64,000 nt of DNA from Flavivirga jejuensis (GCF_030540765.1 NZ_JAUOEL010000008.1:248001-312000), one strand, 5' to 3'; numbered from the stretch's first letter, positions 38,940 through 46,902 are shown. The notes: generated by a model from the sequence alone, not told the origin. A program made the numbers and translations.

Positions 38940-39229
38940 GGGTGTCTAAAAAGTCAATACATTGTCATTTTGAATTCAGTCGAAAAATATCAACACATTA
39001 ATATTCAAAATATTTAATTTTAACGAGATACTTCATTTCATTACCATTGACGAATTTCATAAATGATTAATTTTCAATAGTTTGCCATTCAGAGTACAGC
39101 GAAGAATCTTTATTATTAATCTCTAAAGATTCTTCAGTCGTACCTTCTGAATGACACCCCAATTACGTCATTTCATCCGCTAGTTAAAATTTTTAACACA
39201 GATCTCTAAATGACACTTTTTAAACACCC
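38940..39229. repeat. 290-bp palindromic element containing repeat copy C
   Basis: Ends GGGTGTCTAAAAAGT (38940-38954) and ACTTTTTAAACACCC (39215-39229) are inverted with 14 of 15 matches. Inside is the interspersed repeat. Similar left end CTGTCTAAAAAAG at about 33011 before copy A. MITE-like or a large mRNA stem. Confidence 0.6.
39083..39156. repeat. Interspersed intergenic repeat, copy C
   Basis: TGCCATTCAGAGTACAGCGA to TTCTGAATGACA with the same inner GAATCTTTA/TAAAGATTC core as copies A and B, preceded by TACCATTGACG and followed by CCCAATTACGTCATT. Confidence 0.72.
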
Positions 39230-39271
39230 ACCATCTACACTACACATTGATATAATAACTATTTGCAAACC

Positions 39272-39997
39272 TTACCCCTCATTATACTTGAAGAATATTG
39301 GTACTGCGTAAGTTACTTTTACTGGTTTTCCACGTTGGGTTCCTGGTTTCATTTTAGGTAATAAGCCTATAATTCGTTCAGCTTCTTCTTCTAAAATTTT
39401 ATCTGGTCCTCTAGATTTTATACCCGTAATATGTCCTTTAGAATCTATAACAAATATCACAGATACACGTCCTTGAATCCCCATATCTAAAGCAGGTTCT
39501 GGATACTCAAAATTTCTAACGACATGTTCTTGTATTTTTTGTTGAAAACATGCTTTCATCTTTTTCTTAGGTAACCCTTCACATCCAGGAAAAACGGGTA
39601 CATTCTCTATAACTGCAAATGCAACTTCAACCTCCTCTTCCACTTCCTCTACTCTAACATCACTCACTTCTACAACATCTTGAATAGCTTCTTCCTGCGA
39701 TGTTTCTGTACTTTCAATAACGGTTTCCTCTATCTCTTCAATATCATCTACAATTTGAATAGATTCTTGAACAGCTACTGAAGGTGGCGGTGGTGGTGGC
39801 GTATTTATATTAACTACAGGGATCTCCTCTTCAAACTCACTTTCCATTTCTAAAAGTTCTGCAACAATATCCTCTTTTTCGTAAGTTTTATACTCTAAAA
39901 CTTGCCAAGAAATGAGTAACATTATATTAAGACCAATAGCAAAATAGATACTACTATTTCTACTTATTTCTAATTCTGGATTCTTTTTAGCTTCCAT
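39272..39997 (-). CDS. tonB: Energy transducer TonB
   Basis: 241 aa inner-membrane protein. One N-terminal membrane helix (about 15-32, SIYFAIGLNIMLLISW), a periplasmic linker with NTPPPPPPSVAV and a long Glu/Val-rich stretch, and a C-terminal TonB domain (about 165-240, FEYPEPALDMGIQGRVSVIF, KPVKVTYAVPIFFKY). Couples proton-motive force to outer-membrane receptors; no ExbB/ExbD genes are adjacent. Stands alone after repeat DNA. Confidence 0.92.
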   Translation of the reverse strand: MEAKKNPELEISRNSSIYFAIGLNIMLLISWQVLEYKTYEKEDIVAELLEMESEFEEEIPVVNINTPPPPPPSVAVQESIQIVDDIEEIEETVIESTETSQEEAIQDVVEVSDVRVEEVEEEVEVAFAVIENVPVFPGCEGLPKKKMKACFQQKIQEHVVRNFEYPEPALDMGIQGRVSVIFVIDSKGHITGIKSRGPDKILEEEAERIIGLLPKMKPGTQRGKPVKVTYAVPIFFKYNEG

Positions 39998-40385
39998 GAC
40001 TCAAATATTTATTGGTAACCTACCATTATTAATTATTAGCTTAAAATTATCATATATTCACAAAAGTTACTATGACATTTATCATATCGCAAAATATTAC
40101 TTACTGATTATCATAATGTTGCTTAGTTAGCTATATGATAGGTAATAATGCAAAAAACAGAGTAAGTACTAATAGTAACTTTATATATTATATCTAAATA
40201 ATAACTCTTTAATATACATTTAAATAAGATTTTAATTGGCAATATTAATAAAGCTATATAGTATAGTATTCTTTCTTAATTCGTTTACATAAATAAAAGA
40301 TTTATTATCTTAGTTTTATAATGAAAATATAGTTACCATAGGTAACTATATCCAATTGTTGTGGTGCATTAATGAAATTCGAAAT
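39998..40385. other. Intergenic region with 11-bp palindrome and cassette-type core
   Basis: Very AT-rich. ATATAGTTACC (40327-40337) pairs perfectly with GGTAACTATAT (40341-40351). Directly after it comes GTTGTGGTGCATTAATG, similar to the pre-gene cores further right. Marks the left border of the cassette-like region. Confidence 0.5.
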
Positions 40386-41012
40386 ATGGGAAGAATTAAC
40401 TGGAAAGAAAATCAAATTGTTAGTATCCAATTAAAGGATGGGAATCATGCCTTATTTCAAATGTTATCAATAAAAGGTTGGATTGCTGTTTTCAATGCCT
40501 TTGATTTCAATGACAAATGGGAAGGAATTAATTTGACAGAAGACTCTATTCTCTTTAAAAATTTCATTATTTCAAAGACAATTTTCCCCAAGAGTAAGAC
40601 AGTAATTCATAAGAACATAGAACCAGTAAAAAATATAGTAATTCCTGAAATAAAAATAAATACTGGGACTGAATCTAGAAAAATAAAAGTTTGGGAAAAC
40701 ACGCCAAAAGAAGATGAACTAATAATTATTGGAGGAGGTAACAATCTTCTAAAAATAGAAAATCCAAATGATAAATTTAATCCAGAATATAGACCTATAG
40801 AGATAAAGGATTATGACGAAGTAAAACAGTATGAATTAGAAAATTTAAGGATATATCCTGAGTTTAACGAAAGGCTGTGGCTTTGCTCAAGATTAAAAAT
40901 GAATATTGACCCGTTAAAAGAATTGGCTTTTAACAGGAAACTCGACCCTTTATGCGAAGACTACATTAAAATAATAGGTGGTAAAACAAAATTGGAAGAA
41001 TTAGGATATTAA
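40386..41012 (+). CDS. Imm26-like protein, function uncertain
   Basis: 208 aa from ATG 40386; the longer frame from TTG 40356 runs inside the junction sequence and is unlikely. Opening MGRINWKENQIVSIQLKDGN followed by HALFQMLSIKGWIAVFNAFD resembles immunity protein 26-type domains that neutralise contact-dependent toxins, but the similarity is by eye only. No toxin gene is adjacent. The C-terminal part (YPEFNERLWLCSRLKMNIDP) is not recognised. First gene of the cassette-like region. Confidence 0.6.
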   Translation: MGRINWKENQIVSIQLKDGNHALFQMLSIKGWIAVFNAFDFNDKWEGINLTEDSILFKNFIISKTIFPKSKTVIHKNIEPVKNIVIPEIKINTGTESRKIKVWENTPKEDELIIIGGGNNLLKIENPNDKFNPEYRPIEIKDYDEVKQYELENLRIYPEFNERLWLCSRLKMNIDPLKELAFNRKLDPLCEDYIKIIGGKTKLEELGY

Positions 41013-41027
41013 AACGACACAACAGTC

Positions 41028-41100
41028 AAGTAAGCCAGGGAGATTTCACCTCTAACTTCTCACAGAACCGTACATGCACCTCTCAATTCATACGGCTCTT
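41028..41100 (-). mobile_element. Group II intron 3' remnant (second domain V/VI)
   Basis: Minus strand 41098-41065 is a 34-nt domain V hairpin: GAGCCGTATGAATTGAGAGG followed by TGCATGTACGGTTC. It is followed by a domain VI-like hairpin (GAAGTTAGAGGTGAAATCTC). It differs from the domain V at 41214-41246, so it is the 3' end of another intron. No 5' part is seen. Confidence 0.6.
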
Positions 41101-41166
41101 ATTATGCAGTCAATTTTAGGTTAATTTACTTTAGTTATGTTGTCCTATTGACAACTTACTGCACAC

Positions 41167-41764
41167 ATCGTGTAGACGGGTGACGACTTAAAAGTCGCCA
41201 CTACGCCTCTCACACCACCGTACGTACGGGTCTCGTATACGGCGGTTCGTAAATCATTACACCAAAGCTCTTTTCACCCTTGGCACTATCTTCTAATTTA
41301 GACATAGGCTACCACTAGTGCTCCTATGCGAATTTTGAAGAGAATTACGTTCTGTCCTTCCCTACTTCTGAGACTTCAAGGGTATTGCCCTAACTCGTTT
41401 CCCGTAGGTACTATGACTTCTGCTGACTTCTCCATTATACCAACTCGTCATTATGGAGACCTCCCCAGATAATGACATCTTCTTTCACTCAATCCCTGCC
41501 GTATCTACATACTTACCTTTTTGGTAATCTTTTGGGCCTTACAATGATGTGCTTGCTTAACCAAGTAAATATGCCTCTGTATACGGTTTCTGTTCGTCAG
41601 TACCGAGCTTTGTAGTCTCGCTTCCTTCAGATAAAACCTCACGGTTTTCACCCTTGCGACTCACTAATGCTTAAAGACGTTACTCCTGCGCATAAGGGAC
41701 TTGCACCCTCTAGATTAATTATTTACCTTTCGGTAGTTAAAAGATGCCCATGCTGGACACACAC
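41167..41764 (-). mobile_element. ORF-less group II intron
   Basis: On the minus strand the element opens GTGTGTCCAGCATGGGCATC, followed by GAGGGTGCAAGTCCCTTATG and CTGAAGGAAGC, all hallmarks of group II intron domain I. Near the 3' end is a domain V hairpin (41246-41214, ACCGCCGTATACGAGACCCG then TACGTACGGTGGT) and a domain VI hairpin, ending near CTACACGAT (about 41167). About 600 nt in total with no reverse transcriptase/maturase ORF, so it cannot move without help. Exact ends are approximate. Confidence 0.72.
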
Positions 41765-41808
41765 AACGTATATAAAAAATTACTGTTTTTAGCTAAATCA
41801 AAAGGTCA

Positions 41809-41865
41809 TTGCGCGTTTGCTACGTCTGATTTTCCTTCGGAAAATCAGACGTAGCAAACGCGCAA
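41809..41865. repeat. Perfect 27-bp inverted repeat (cassette junction 1)
   Basis: Arms 41809-41835 (TTGCGCGTTTGCTACGTCTG... ) and 41839-41865 are exactly complementary with a 3-nt loop. After it ACTTTCCATATACATAAACG and TTACCC, the core shared with other junctions in this region. 31 bp before the next gene. Confidence 0.7.
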
Positions 41866-41896
41866 CTTTCCATATACATAAACGTTACCCAACAAC

Positions 41897-42412
41897 TTGA
41901 CGAACCCAAAGAATGAAATTAAATTCAAAAAAACAGGCAGATTATTGATTTTTAAATATTTAGGAATTACAGTTCTAATATTAATTATTTTAATAACCTT
42001 ATTTAATTCTTTATCGACTGAATTGAATGAATTTGTAAATCGGAGTTTAATTCACCCATTTTTAAGTGAAACTAAATATTTCACAGCTCAAATAATATTC
42101 AATTTAACAATTATGTTTTTTATCTCTGGGAATATTGGAAAATCTGTTATTGAAAAAGATAAAGCCCCATTTTGGACAACTTTTTTTGGTTATTTAAAAA
42201 TGTCAATTGGATTTTTTTTCATAGCAATGTTATCTGAAATGACTCTAAGAACATTTGAATATGGATTTGATTTTAAGTTATTTGGACTTGGAATTTTAAT
42301 TTGGGTTTTTACTGGTGGACCAATATTTTTAATAATTGGGGGAGTTTATGGAGGAATAATAAGTTCGTTTATCGGAAAAGAAATTGTGAACAAAAAAAAC
42401 GTATTACAATAA
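41897..42412 (+). CDS. Small four-helix membrane protein, unknown function
   Basis: 171 aa starting at TTG 41897. Four hydrophobic segments (LLIFKYLGITVLILIILITL, IIFNLTIMFFISGNI, IGFFFIAMLSEMTL, FGLGILIWVFTGGPIFLIIG) and a C-terminal glycine-rich hairpin. No family recognised. Single gene between junction palindromes; GC-poor like its neighbours. Confidence 0.6.
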   Translation: MTNPKNEIKFKKTGRLLIFKYLGITVLILIILITLFNSLSTELNEFVNRSLIHPFLSETKYFTAQIIFNLTIMFFISGNIGKSVIEKDKAPFWTTFFGYLKMSIGFFFIAMLSEMTLRTFEYGFDFKLFGLGILIWVFTGGPIFLIIGGVYGGIISSFIGKEIVNKKNVLQ

Positions 42413-42566
42413 CGGTAGCCGTTGCACAACTCATGATTTTGAATAAACCTATGTTTTTTTTAATAATAATCAACAAAATATAGCTAAAAACCAGTCCATT
42501 ATGTTTGTTTAAATGTAAGCAACAAGTGTTTTGCAATATTTTTTGACTTGTGTAACAGCCACAACG
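42413..42566. repeat. Junction element type 2, copy A (154 bp, inverted ends)
   Basis: Starts directly after the stop of the membrane-protein gene. Left end CGGTAGCCGTTGCACAACTC, right end CTTGTGTAACAGCCACAACG; the two are imperfect inverse complements (GCCGTTGCACAA vs GCTGTTACACAA). Followed by TGTATAATTCATTGCT, as is copy B. Confidence 0.6.
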
Positions 42567-42576
42567 TGTATAATTC

Positions 42577-42694
42577 ATTGCTAGTACTAGCCTACTTACG
42601 AAAATCCTCGCGGATTTTCTATTCGGTCTGTATTTGCTAAATTAGCTGCTGAAACACGCAACGAAATCATACACAAACGCGTTACCACACATAA
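42577..42694. repeat. Cassette junction 2 with pre-gene core
   Basis: Contains hairpin AAAATC/GATTTT around CTCGCG and then ACACGCAACGAAATCATACA followed by CAAACGCGTTACC, matching the core at junctions 1, 4 and 5. ATG of the next gene follows within 15 bp. Confidence 0.5.
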
Positions 42695-42704
42695 AATAAA
42701 TAAA

Positions 42705-43319
42705 ATGGGAATATTCGACATCTTTAAAAAAGAGAAAAAAAACTCAAACTCTACAACTGAAAATGGAGTTTTGGGCCCGACTTTTCTTGAAGACAATGTT
42801 CAACATATTTTAGACCCTAAGGAATTGCGCTCACATGAATGGAGACGTAAACTTAAATCAAAAACTGGACAGACATTTTTTGAAATTAGATATTACGGAC
42901 AACTTCATTCTGATTATAAAAACTTAATAGTAGAAACTGACTTTGCTCCTTCAAAAATTATAGCTGTTGATTTAAATGATAAAAGTGAATACTTATTATT
43001 TGACGGATGCAAACACGGATATAACGCTATGTTTTGTGACAAATATTCTGACGAACAAATAAATAATAGAATTGCTGACAAAATATACAATGACGAAAAA
43101 GGAAATAGCAAATTTGAATTAATTATTTCAACTTATAACGGAATAGATTATGAAGACGAATTTAGAGACGAAGTTGATAAAAATGGAGAAATAGAATTGA
43201 TAAACGAAAAGAAAATTGATTTCGAAAAAGTAAAAAGAAACGGTTTTGACACATTACAAATCTGGGGAATTGACAAAGATGGAACTAAGATTGAAATTGT
43301 TTCAGAAGAACTAGCATAA
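42705..43319 (+). CDS. Cytoplasmic protein, unknown function (204 aa)
   Basis: Starts MGIFDIFKKEKKNSN, a charged N-terminus with no signal peptide. Beta-rich middle (TFFEIRYYGQLHSDYKNLIV, SKIIAVDLNDKSEYLLFDG) and an acidic C-terminal third (EDEFRDEVDKNGEIELINEK). No family recognised; size and beta pattern recall immunity-type proteins, but that is a guess. The gene is framed by GTTACCACAC (42680-42690 area) and its exact inverse GTGTGGTAAC just after the stop. Confidence 0.62.
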   Translation: MGIFDIFKKEKKNSNSTTENGVLGPTFLEDNVQHILDPKELRSHEWRRKLKSKTGQTFFEIRYYGQLHSDYKNLIVETDFAPSKIIAVDLNDKSEYLLFDGCKHGYNAMFCDKYSDEQINNRIADKIYNDEKGNSKFELIISTYNGIDYEDEFRDEVDKNGEIELINEKKIDFEKVKRNGFDTLQIWGIDKDGTKIEIVSEELA

Positions 43320-43334
43320 AACGTGTGGTAACAA

Positions 43335-43489
43335 CGGTGACTGTTACACAACTCAAAATTTTTAGGGAATCATGTGTTTTTAATTTTCAAACAATTTCTA
43401 AGTTATTGATTATCAATATTAATTATTTTTAAAGCTCTCAGAAATAACCTAATTCAGTCAAAAAAAGTAGTTATGCAACAGCCACACCG
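43335..43489. repeat. Junction element type 2, copy B (155 bp, inverted ends)
   Basis: Left CGGTGACTGTTACACAACTC, right AGTTATGCAACAGCCACACC G; inverse complements with few mismatches. Same length and same following sequence (TGTATAATTCATTGCTC) as copy A at 42413-42566, but the interiors differ. Confidence 0.62.
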
Positions 43490-43634
43490 TGTATAATTCA
43501 TTGCTCGGAAATGGCGAAAAGCATCAGCATTTTTTACATTTTGAATCAACACAAAATTTTTTTCCAAAAAAAAATCAACCAAATAAGGTGATTTTATTAC
43601 AAATTTCAGTACTTATAAGAAAACGGATTTTAAA
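43490..43634. other. Intergenic tail before the sigma gene
   Basis: AT-rich, begins TGTATAATTCATTGCTCGG. No second palindrome or pre-gene core seen; no exact TAnnTTTG box. Confidence 0.4.
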
Positions 43635-44129
43635 ATGGAAAGAAAGGAACTAATCAAACTATGGTATATATCATATTTTCCAAAAGTCGCATCCTTTATT
43701 TCTAAAAGAGGTGGAACTTTGGAAGATGCGAAAGATATTTTTCAGGAAAGTCTAATGATTCTATACGAAAAAAGGAATACGGAATTCAATTTAAACGAAA
43801 AGGCTTATCTATTTGGAATTTGTAAAAACCTTTGGTTTAAACATTTAAATAACATCTCAAAATTACAAAACGAAACTATAGATTTCAAGGAAGAATCTGA
43901 ACCTTCAGTTGATGAAAACCGTCTGCTGAAGTTGTTGAATTCTGCAGGAAAAAAATGTATGAGATTACTTCAACGTTTTTATTACGACAATCAAAAAACC
44001 GAAATTATAAGAGAAGAATTTGGTTTTTCTTCTAACCATTCAACAGCCGTACAGAAATACAAATGCTTGGAAAAAATTCGTGAAACCGTTAAACAAAATT
44101 CCTTGAGATATGAGAGTTTCTTTGAATAA
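43635..44129 (+). CDS. ECF-type sigma factor
   Basis: 164 aa. Region 2 (about 8-75, FISKRGGTLEDAKDIFQESL, AYLFGICKNLWFKHL) and region 4 (about 100-155, KKCMRLLQRFYYDNQKTEI, EEFGFSSNHSTAVQKYKCLE). The 91-aa gene overlaps its last 20 bp and a clpP paralogue follows, so these three form one operon. Regulon unknown. Confidence 0.87.
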   Translation: MERKELIKLWYISYFPKVASFISKRGGTLEDAKDIFQESLMILYEKRNTEFNLNEKAYLFGICKNLWFKHLNNISKLQNETIDFKEESEPSVDENRLLKLLNSAGKKCMRLLQRFYYDNQKTEIIREEFGFSSNHSTAVQKYKCLEKIRETVKQNSLRYESFFE

Positions 44130-44385
44130 AATTGCATTGATTGAAAAACTTATTTTCAATTCAAATTCTTTAAATACTGAAGAAAAAGCATTGTTTGAAT
44201 CATACAAAATTTTGGATTCCGATTTTGAACTTGATATTGAGAATCAGAAAAAAACAGTTGATTTAATCCTGAAATCAGGCAGAAGGGAATTGAAGCAAGA
44301 AATTAATGAAGTTTATAACAATTTATTTCACCCAAATTCAAAAAATGTTCTTAAAAGCAGAATATTGAATATATTCAGTAAGTAA
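44110..44385 (+). CDS. Small protein coupled to sigma factor (91 aa)
   Basis: Starts inside the sigma gene (20-bp overlap). No membrane segment; helical and charged, with NTEEKALFESYKILDSDFEL and LFHPNSKNVLKSRILNIFSK. Not a recognised anti-sigma family, but position makes it the best candidate for a soluble sigma-binding partner, perhaps a ClpP substrate. Inference only. Confidence 0.6.
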   Translation: MRVSLNKIALIEKLIFNSNSLNTEEKALFESYKILDSDFELDIENQKKTVDLILKSGRRELKQEINEVYNNLFHPNSKNVLKSRILNIFSK

Positions 44386-44470
44386 TTACCTCACAACATT
44401 TTACATAAATAGATTTCTTCTCATAGAAAAGGAACAGCACTTTTTTTGGCTAAATTTTAAAACATATGAT

Positions 44471-45136
44471 ATGAAAAACTTAAATCAGGAATTTACAAAA
44501 TATGCAAGACTGGAACACGGGATAAATTCCACCAGCACAGAAAAATACATTACACAATCCGTAACACCTTATATTGTTGAAGAAAGGTCGTTGAATGTTG
44601 CCCAAATGGACGTCTTCTCACGTTTGATGATGGACAGGATTATTTTTCTGGGTCAGGCCGTAGACGACCAAACCGCAAACATCATACAAGCACAATTGCT
44701 CTTTCTACAATCTATGAATGCAAAAAAAGACATTTCACTTTACATCAACTCACCAGGAGGTTCAGTCTATGCAGGGTTTGGGATTTACGATACAATGCAG
44801 TACATAAGTCCAGATGTTGCCACGATTTGTACAGGAATGGCGGCATCTATGGGAGCAGTATTGCTTTGTGCAGGTACAAAAGGGAAGCGTTCTGTATTAA
44901 AGCATTCAAGAGTGATGCTTCATCAAACTTCCAGCGGTGCTCAAGGAACTGCAAGAGATATAGAAATCAGCGTACAGCAAGTTTTGAAAGTTCAAAACGA
45001 ATTATTTCAGATTATAGCAGACCATTCAGACAACGATATAGAAAAAATCAGGGAACTTTCCGATAGGGATTATTGGATGACTGCAAAAGAAGCAAAAGAA
45101 CTCGGATTGGTTGATGAAATCTTACTTAAAAAGTAA
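44471..45136 (+). CDS. clpP: ClpP-family protease subunit (likely paralogue)
   Basis: 221 aa serine protease of the Clp type. Catalytic triad intact with normal spacing: Ser126 in TGMAASMGAV, His151 in VMLHQTSSG, Asp200 in SDRDYWMTA. N-terminal part keeps the ATPase-docking segment (NVAQMDVFSRLMMDRIIFLG). Not next to clpX, tig or lon as a primary clpP would be; instead it follows a sigma gene inside the accessory region, and its base composition is slightly more GC-rich than its neighbours. Probably an acquired second ClpP. Confidence 0.92.
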   Translation: MKNLNQEFTKYARLEHGINSTSTEKYITQSVTPYIVEERSLNVAQMDVFSRLMMDRIIFLGQAVDDQTANIIQAQLLFLQSMNAKKDISLYINSPGGSVYAGFGIYDTMQYISPDVATICTGMAASMGAVLLCAGTKGKRSVLKHSRVMLHQTSSGAQGTARDIEISVQQVLKVQNELFQIIADHSDNDIEKIRELSDRDYWMTAKEAKELGLVDEILLKK

Positions 45137-45360
45137 AAGCTACAGGAGTATTCCAGATTGCGTTAGGGAATCTCATACAAACTTGAAATAAATCATACAA
45201 AAAACAACGAACCGCCAATATTGTATAAAAATAATGCTTAGTTTTATATTTAACTAAAGGCTAGTGCGTATTTAATCACTCTGATTTTCCTGCGGAAAAT
45301 CCTCGCATACAAACACGCAACTTTCCATATACGAACGTCGTAACATTTAGTATTCAAGAA
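45137..45360. repeat. Cassette junction 4 with hairpin and pre-gene core
   Basis: 45263-45322: AGTGCGTATTT ... AAACACGCAACT outer inverted arms with inner GATTTTCC TGC GGAAAATC. After it CTTTCCATATACGAACGTCG and TAAC, then the nitrilase ATG at 45361. The sequence is recognisably the same element as the perfect palindrome at 41809-41865. Confidence 0.6.
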
Positions 45361-46110
45361 ATGAAAATCTGTATTGCACAAACAAAATCTGAAAAAGGAA
45401 AAATTCAAGCAAATATTAAAAATCATTTGGATTTGATTAAAATTGCAATAAAGTCTAATTCGGACTTAATTATCTTTCCAGAACTTTCAATAACCAATTA
45501 CGAACCTGAATTAGCAAACGAACTTGCAACAGATTTAGAAGACAACATTTTTAACCCATTTCAAGATTTATCTGATGAAAACCAAATCACAATAGGAATT
45601 GGAATGCCAACAAGGGCGATTAATGGAATAAATATTAGTATGTTGATTTTTCAACCGAATAAAAACAGAACTATTTATTCTAAGTGTTTACTTCATTCTG
45701 ATGAACTTCCATATTTTGTGAGTAGTAATAATCAGCCTTTCTTAATGATTAAAGGAATAAAAATTGCTCTTGGAATATGTTATAAAACACTTCAAAGAGA
45801 GCATTTTGTAAAAGCAAAAGAGAATGATGCCGATATATATATTGCAAGTGTTTCAAAACCAGACAGAGGTACAGATAAAGCTTATTTGCATTTCCCTTTA
45901 ATAGCAGAGGAGTTTAAAACGCCAATTCTTATGTCCAATTCTGTTGGCTATTGTGATAACTTTATGAGCAATGGACTTAGTTCTATTTGGAATAGAAAAG
46001 GAAAATTAATCGGACAACTTGATGACAAAAATCAAGGAATATTAATTTATGACACTGAACTAGAAACAACAAAAACGATCTACAACAAAGCAGATTCGAC
46101 TACCTCATAA
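45361..46110 (+). CDS. Carbon-nitrogen hydrolase (nitrilase superfamily)
   Basis: 249 aa with the Glu-Lys-Cys triad: Glu41 in LIIFPELSITNYEP, Lys108 in TIYSKCLLHSDE, Cys140 in LGICYKTLQREHF. Cytoplasmic amidase-type enzyme; the substrate (omega-amide, carbamoyl or nitrile) cannot be told. Single gene flanked by junction element 4 on the left and a lipoprotein gene on the right. Confidence 0.9.
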   Translation: MKICIAQTKSEKGKIQANIKNHLDLIKIAIKSNSDLIIFPELSITNYEPELANELATDLEDNIFNPFQDLSDENQITIGIGMPTRAINGINISMLIFQPNKNRTIYSKCLLHSDELPYFVSSNNQPFLMIKGIKIALGICYKTLQREHFVKAKENDADIYIASVSKPDRGTDKAYLHFPLIAEEFKTPILMSNSVGYCDNFMSNGLSSIWNRKGKLIGQLDDKNQGILIYDTELETTKTIYNKADSTTS

Positions 46111-46167
46111 TCCACTCATAATTAACAATTTAACCCGTACATGCCTTTTTAAACTAAATTTTACGCA

Positions 46168-46653
46168 ATGAAAAAACTGAATTTTATTTTAAGCTTATCA
46201 TTACTCTTAATGCTATCTGGATGTAACTCTGACGATGACAATAAAAATACTGAAAGAAACGGAATACTTATTTTTGGCTGGTTTGCCGATTCAAGATGTT
46301 CGGGTGATTGTTCAACAATTTATAAAATAGATTCTGAAAATATTTATAGAGACATCGATTATAACTACCCTGAAAATACATTTTTTGATGGTAATTTTCA
46401 ACTTATGAGCAGCGCAAATCATAAAGATTTTGAATCATTGATAACTGAATTACCAGATGAAATATTTAATGAACCGAATGGATATTTAGATTGTACTGAT
46501 TGCACAAATGAAAACGGAGGCTTTTATTTAGAATATCAAGATAATAATGGATTTCATAAATCTTGGCGGTTTAGAAATGCTATATTTCCTGATTATATTG
46601 AAAATTATAGAAGCCTATTACTCGACAAATTAGCGGCATTGAATAGTCTATAA
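46168..46653 (+). CDS. Lipoprotein, unknown function
   Basis: 161 aa. Signal sequence MKKLNFILSLSLLLMLSGC, lipobox at Cys19, then NSDDDNKNTERNG. Four further cysteines in two pairs (SRCSGDCST, DCTDCTNENGG), probably disulfides. Beta-rich, with FYLEYQDNNGFHKSWRFRN. No family recognised. Confidence 0.7.
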   Translation: MKKLNFILSLSLLLMLSGCNSDDDNKNTERNGILIFGWFADSRCSGDCSTIYKIDSENIYRDIDYNYPENTFFDGNFQLMSSANHKDFESLITELPDEIFNEPNGYLDCTDCTNENGGFYLEYQDNNGFHKSWRFRNAIFPDYIENYRSLLLDKLAALNSL

Positions 46654-46902
46654 GAAAATAAGAAATAATATTTTCGGAAAGAGTGAAACGGAAAATAATC
46701 AACTGAATTAAAAAAACTAAAGCTAACATAATATAGAAAATTGTCATTCTTAGCTTAACTAATGTGAGTTGCTCATTTGCTAGATTTTAATTTTATTTCG
46801 GAAAACCCTCGCACACAAACACCTAGCATTTCATATACAAAACCGTTGTAAAAAAACATGAGTAACACAAATCGGTATTTATAGATTTGTTATATTCGCA
46901 TT
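46654..46902. repeat. Cassette junction 5 (decayed hairpin and pre-gene core)
   Basis: 46761-46852: GAGTTGCTCATTTGC ... TTCGGAAAACCCTCGCACAC, then AAACACCTAGCATTTCATAT and ACAAAACCGTTGTAA, clearly related to junctions 1 and 4 but with mismatches in the stem. The ArsR-like gene starts 50 bp later. Confidence 0.5.

Noticed and set aside
41013-41800. rRNA fragment
   Set aside because: The highly structured sequence resembles RNA, but its GTGTGTCCAGC start and domain V hairpins identify group II intron.
44471-45136. Primary housekeeping clpP
   Set aside because: Lacks the usual tig/clpX neighbours and lies in the accessory region; more likely a second copy, although this cannot be proven without the rest of the genome.
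40327-46902. Classical integron cassette array
   Set aside because: No IntI-like gene in the window and junction ends do not match attC boxes exactly; kept only as a hypothesis of a cassette-like system.
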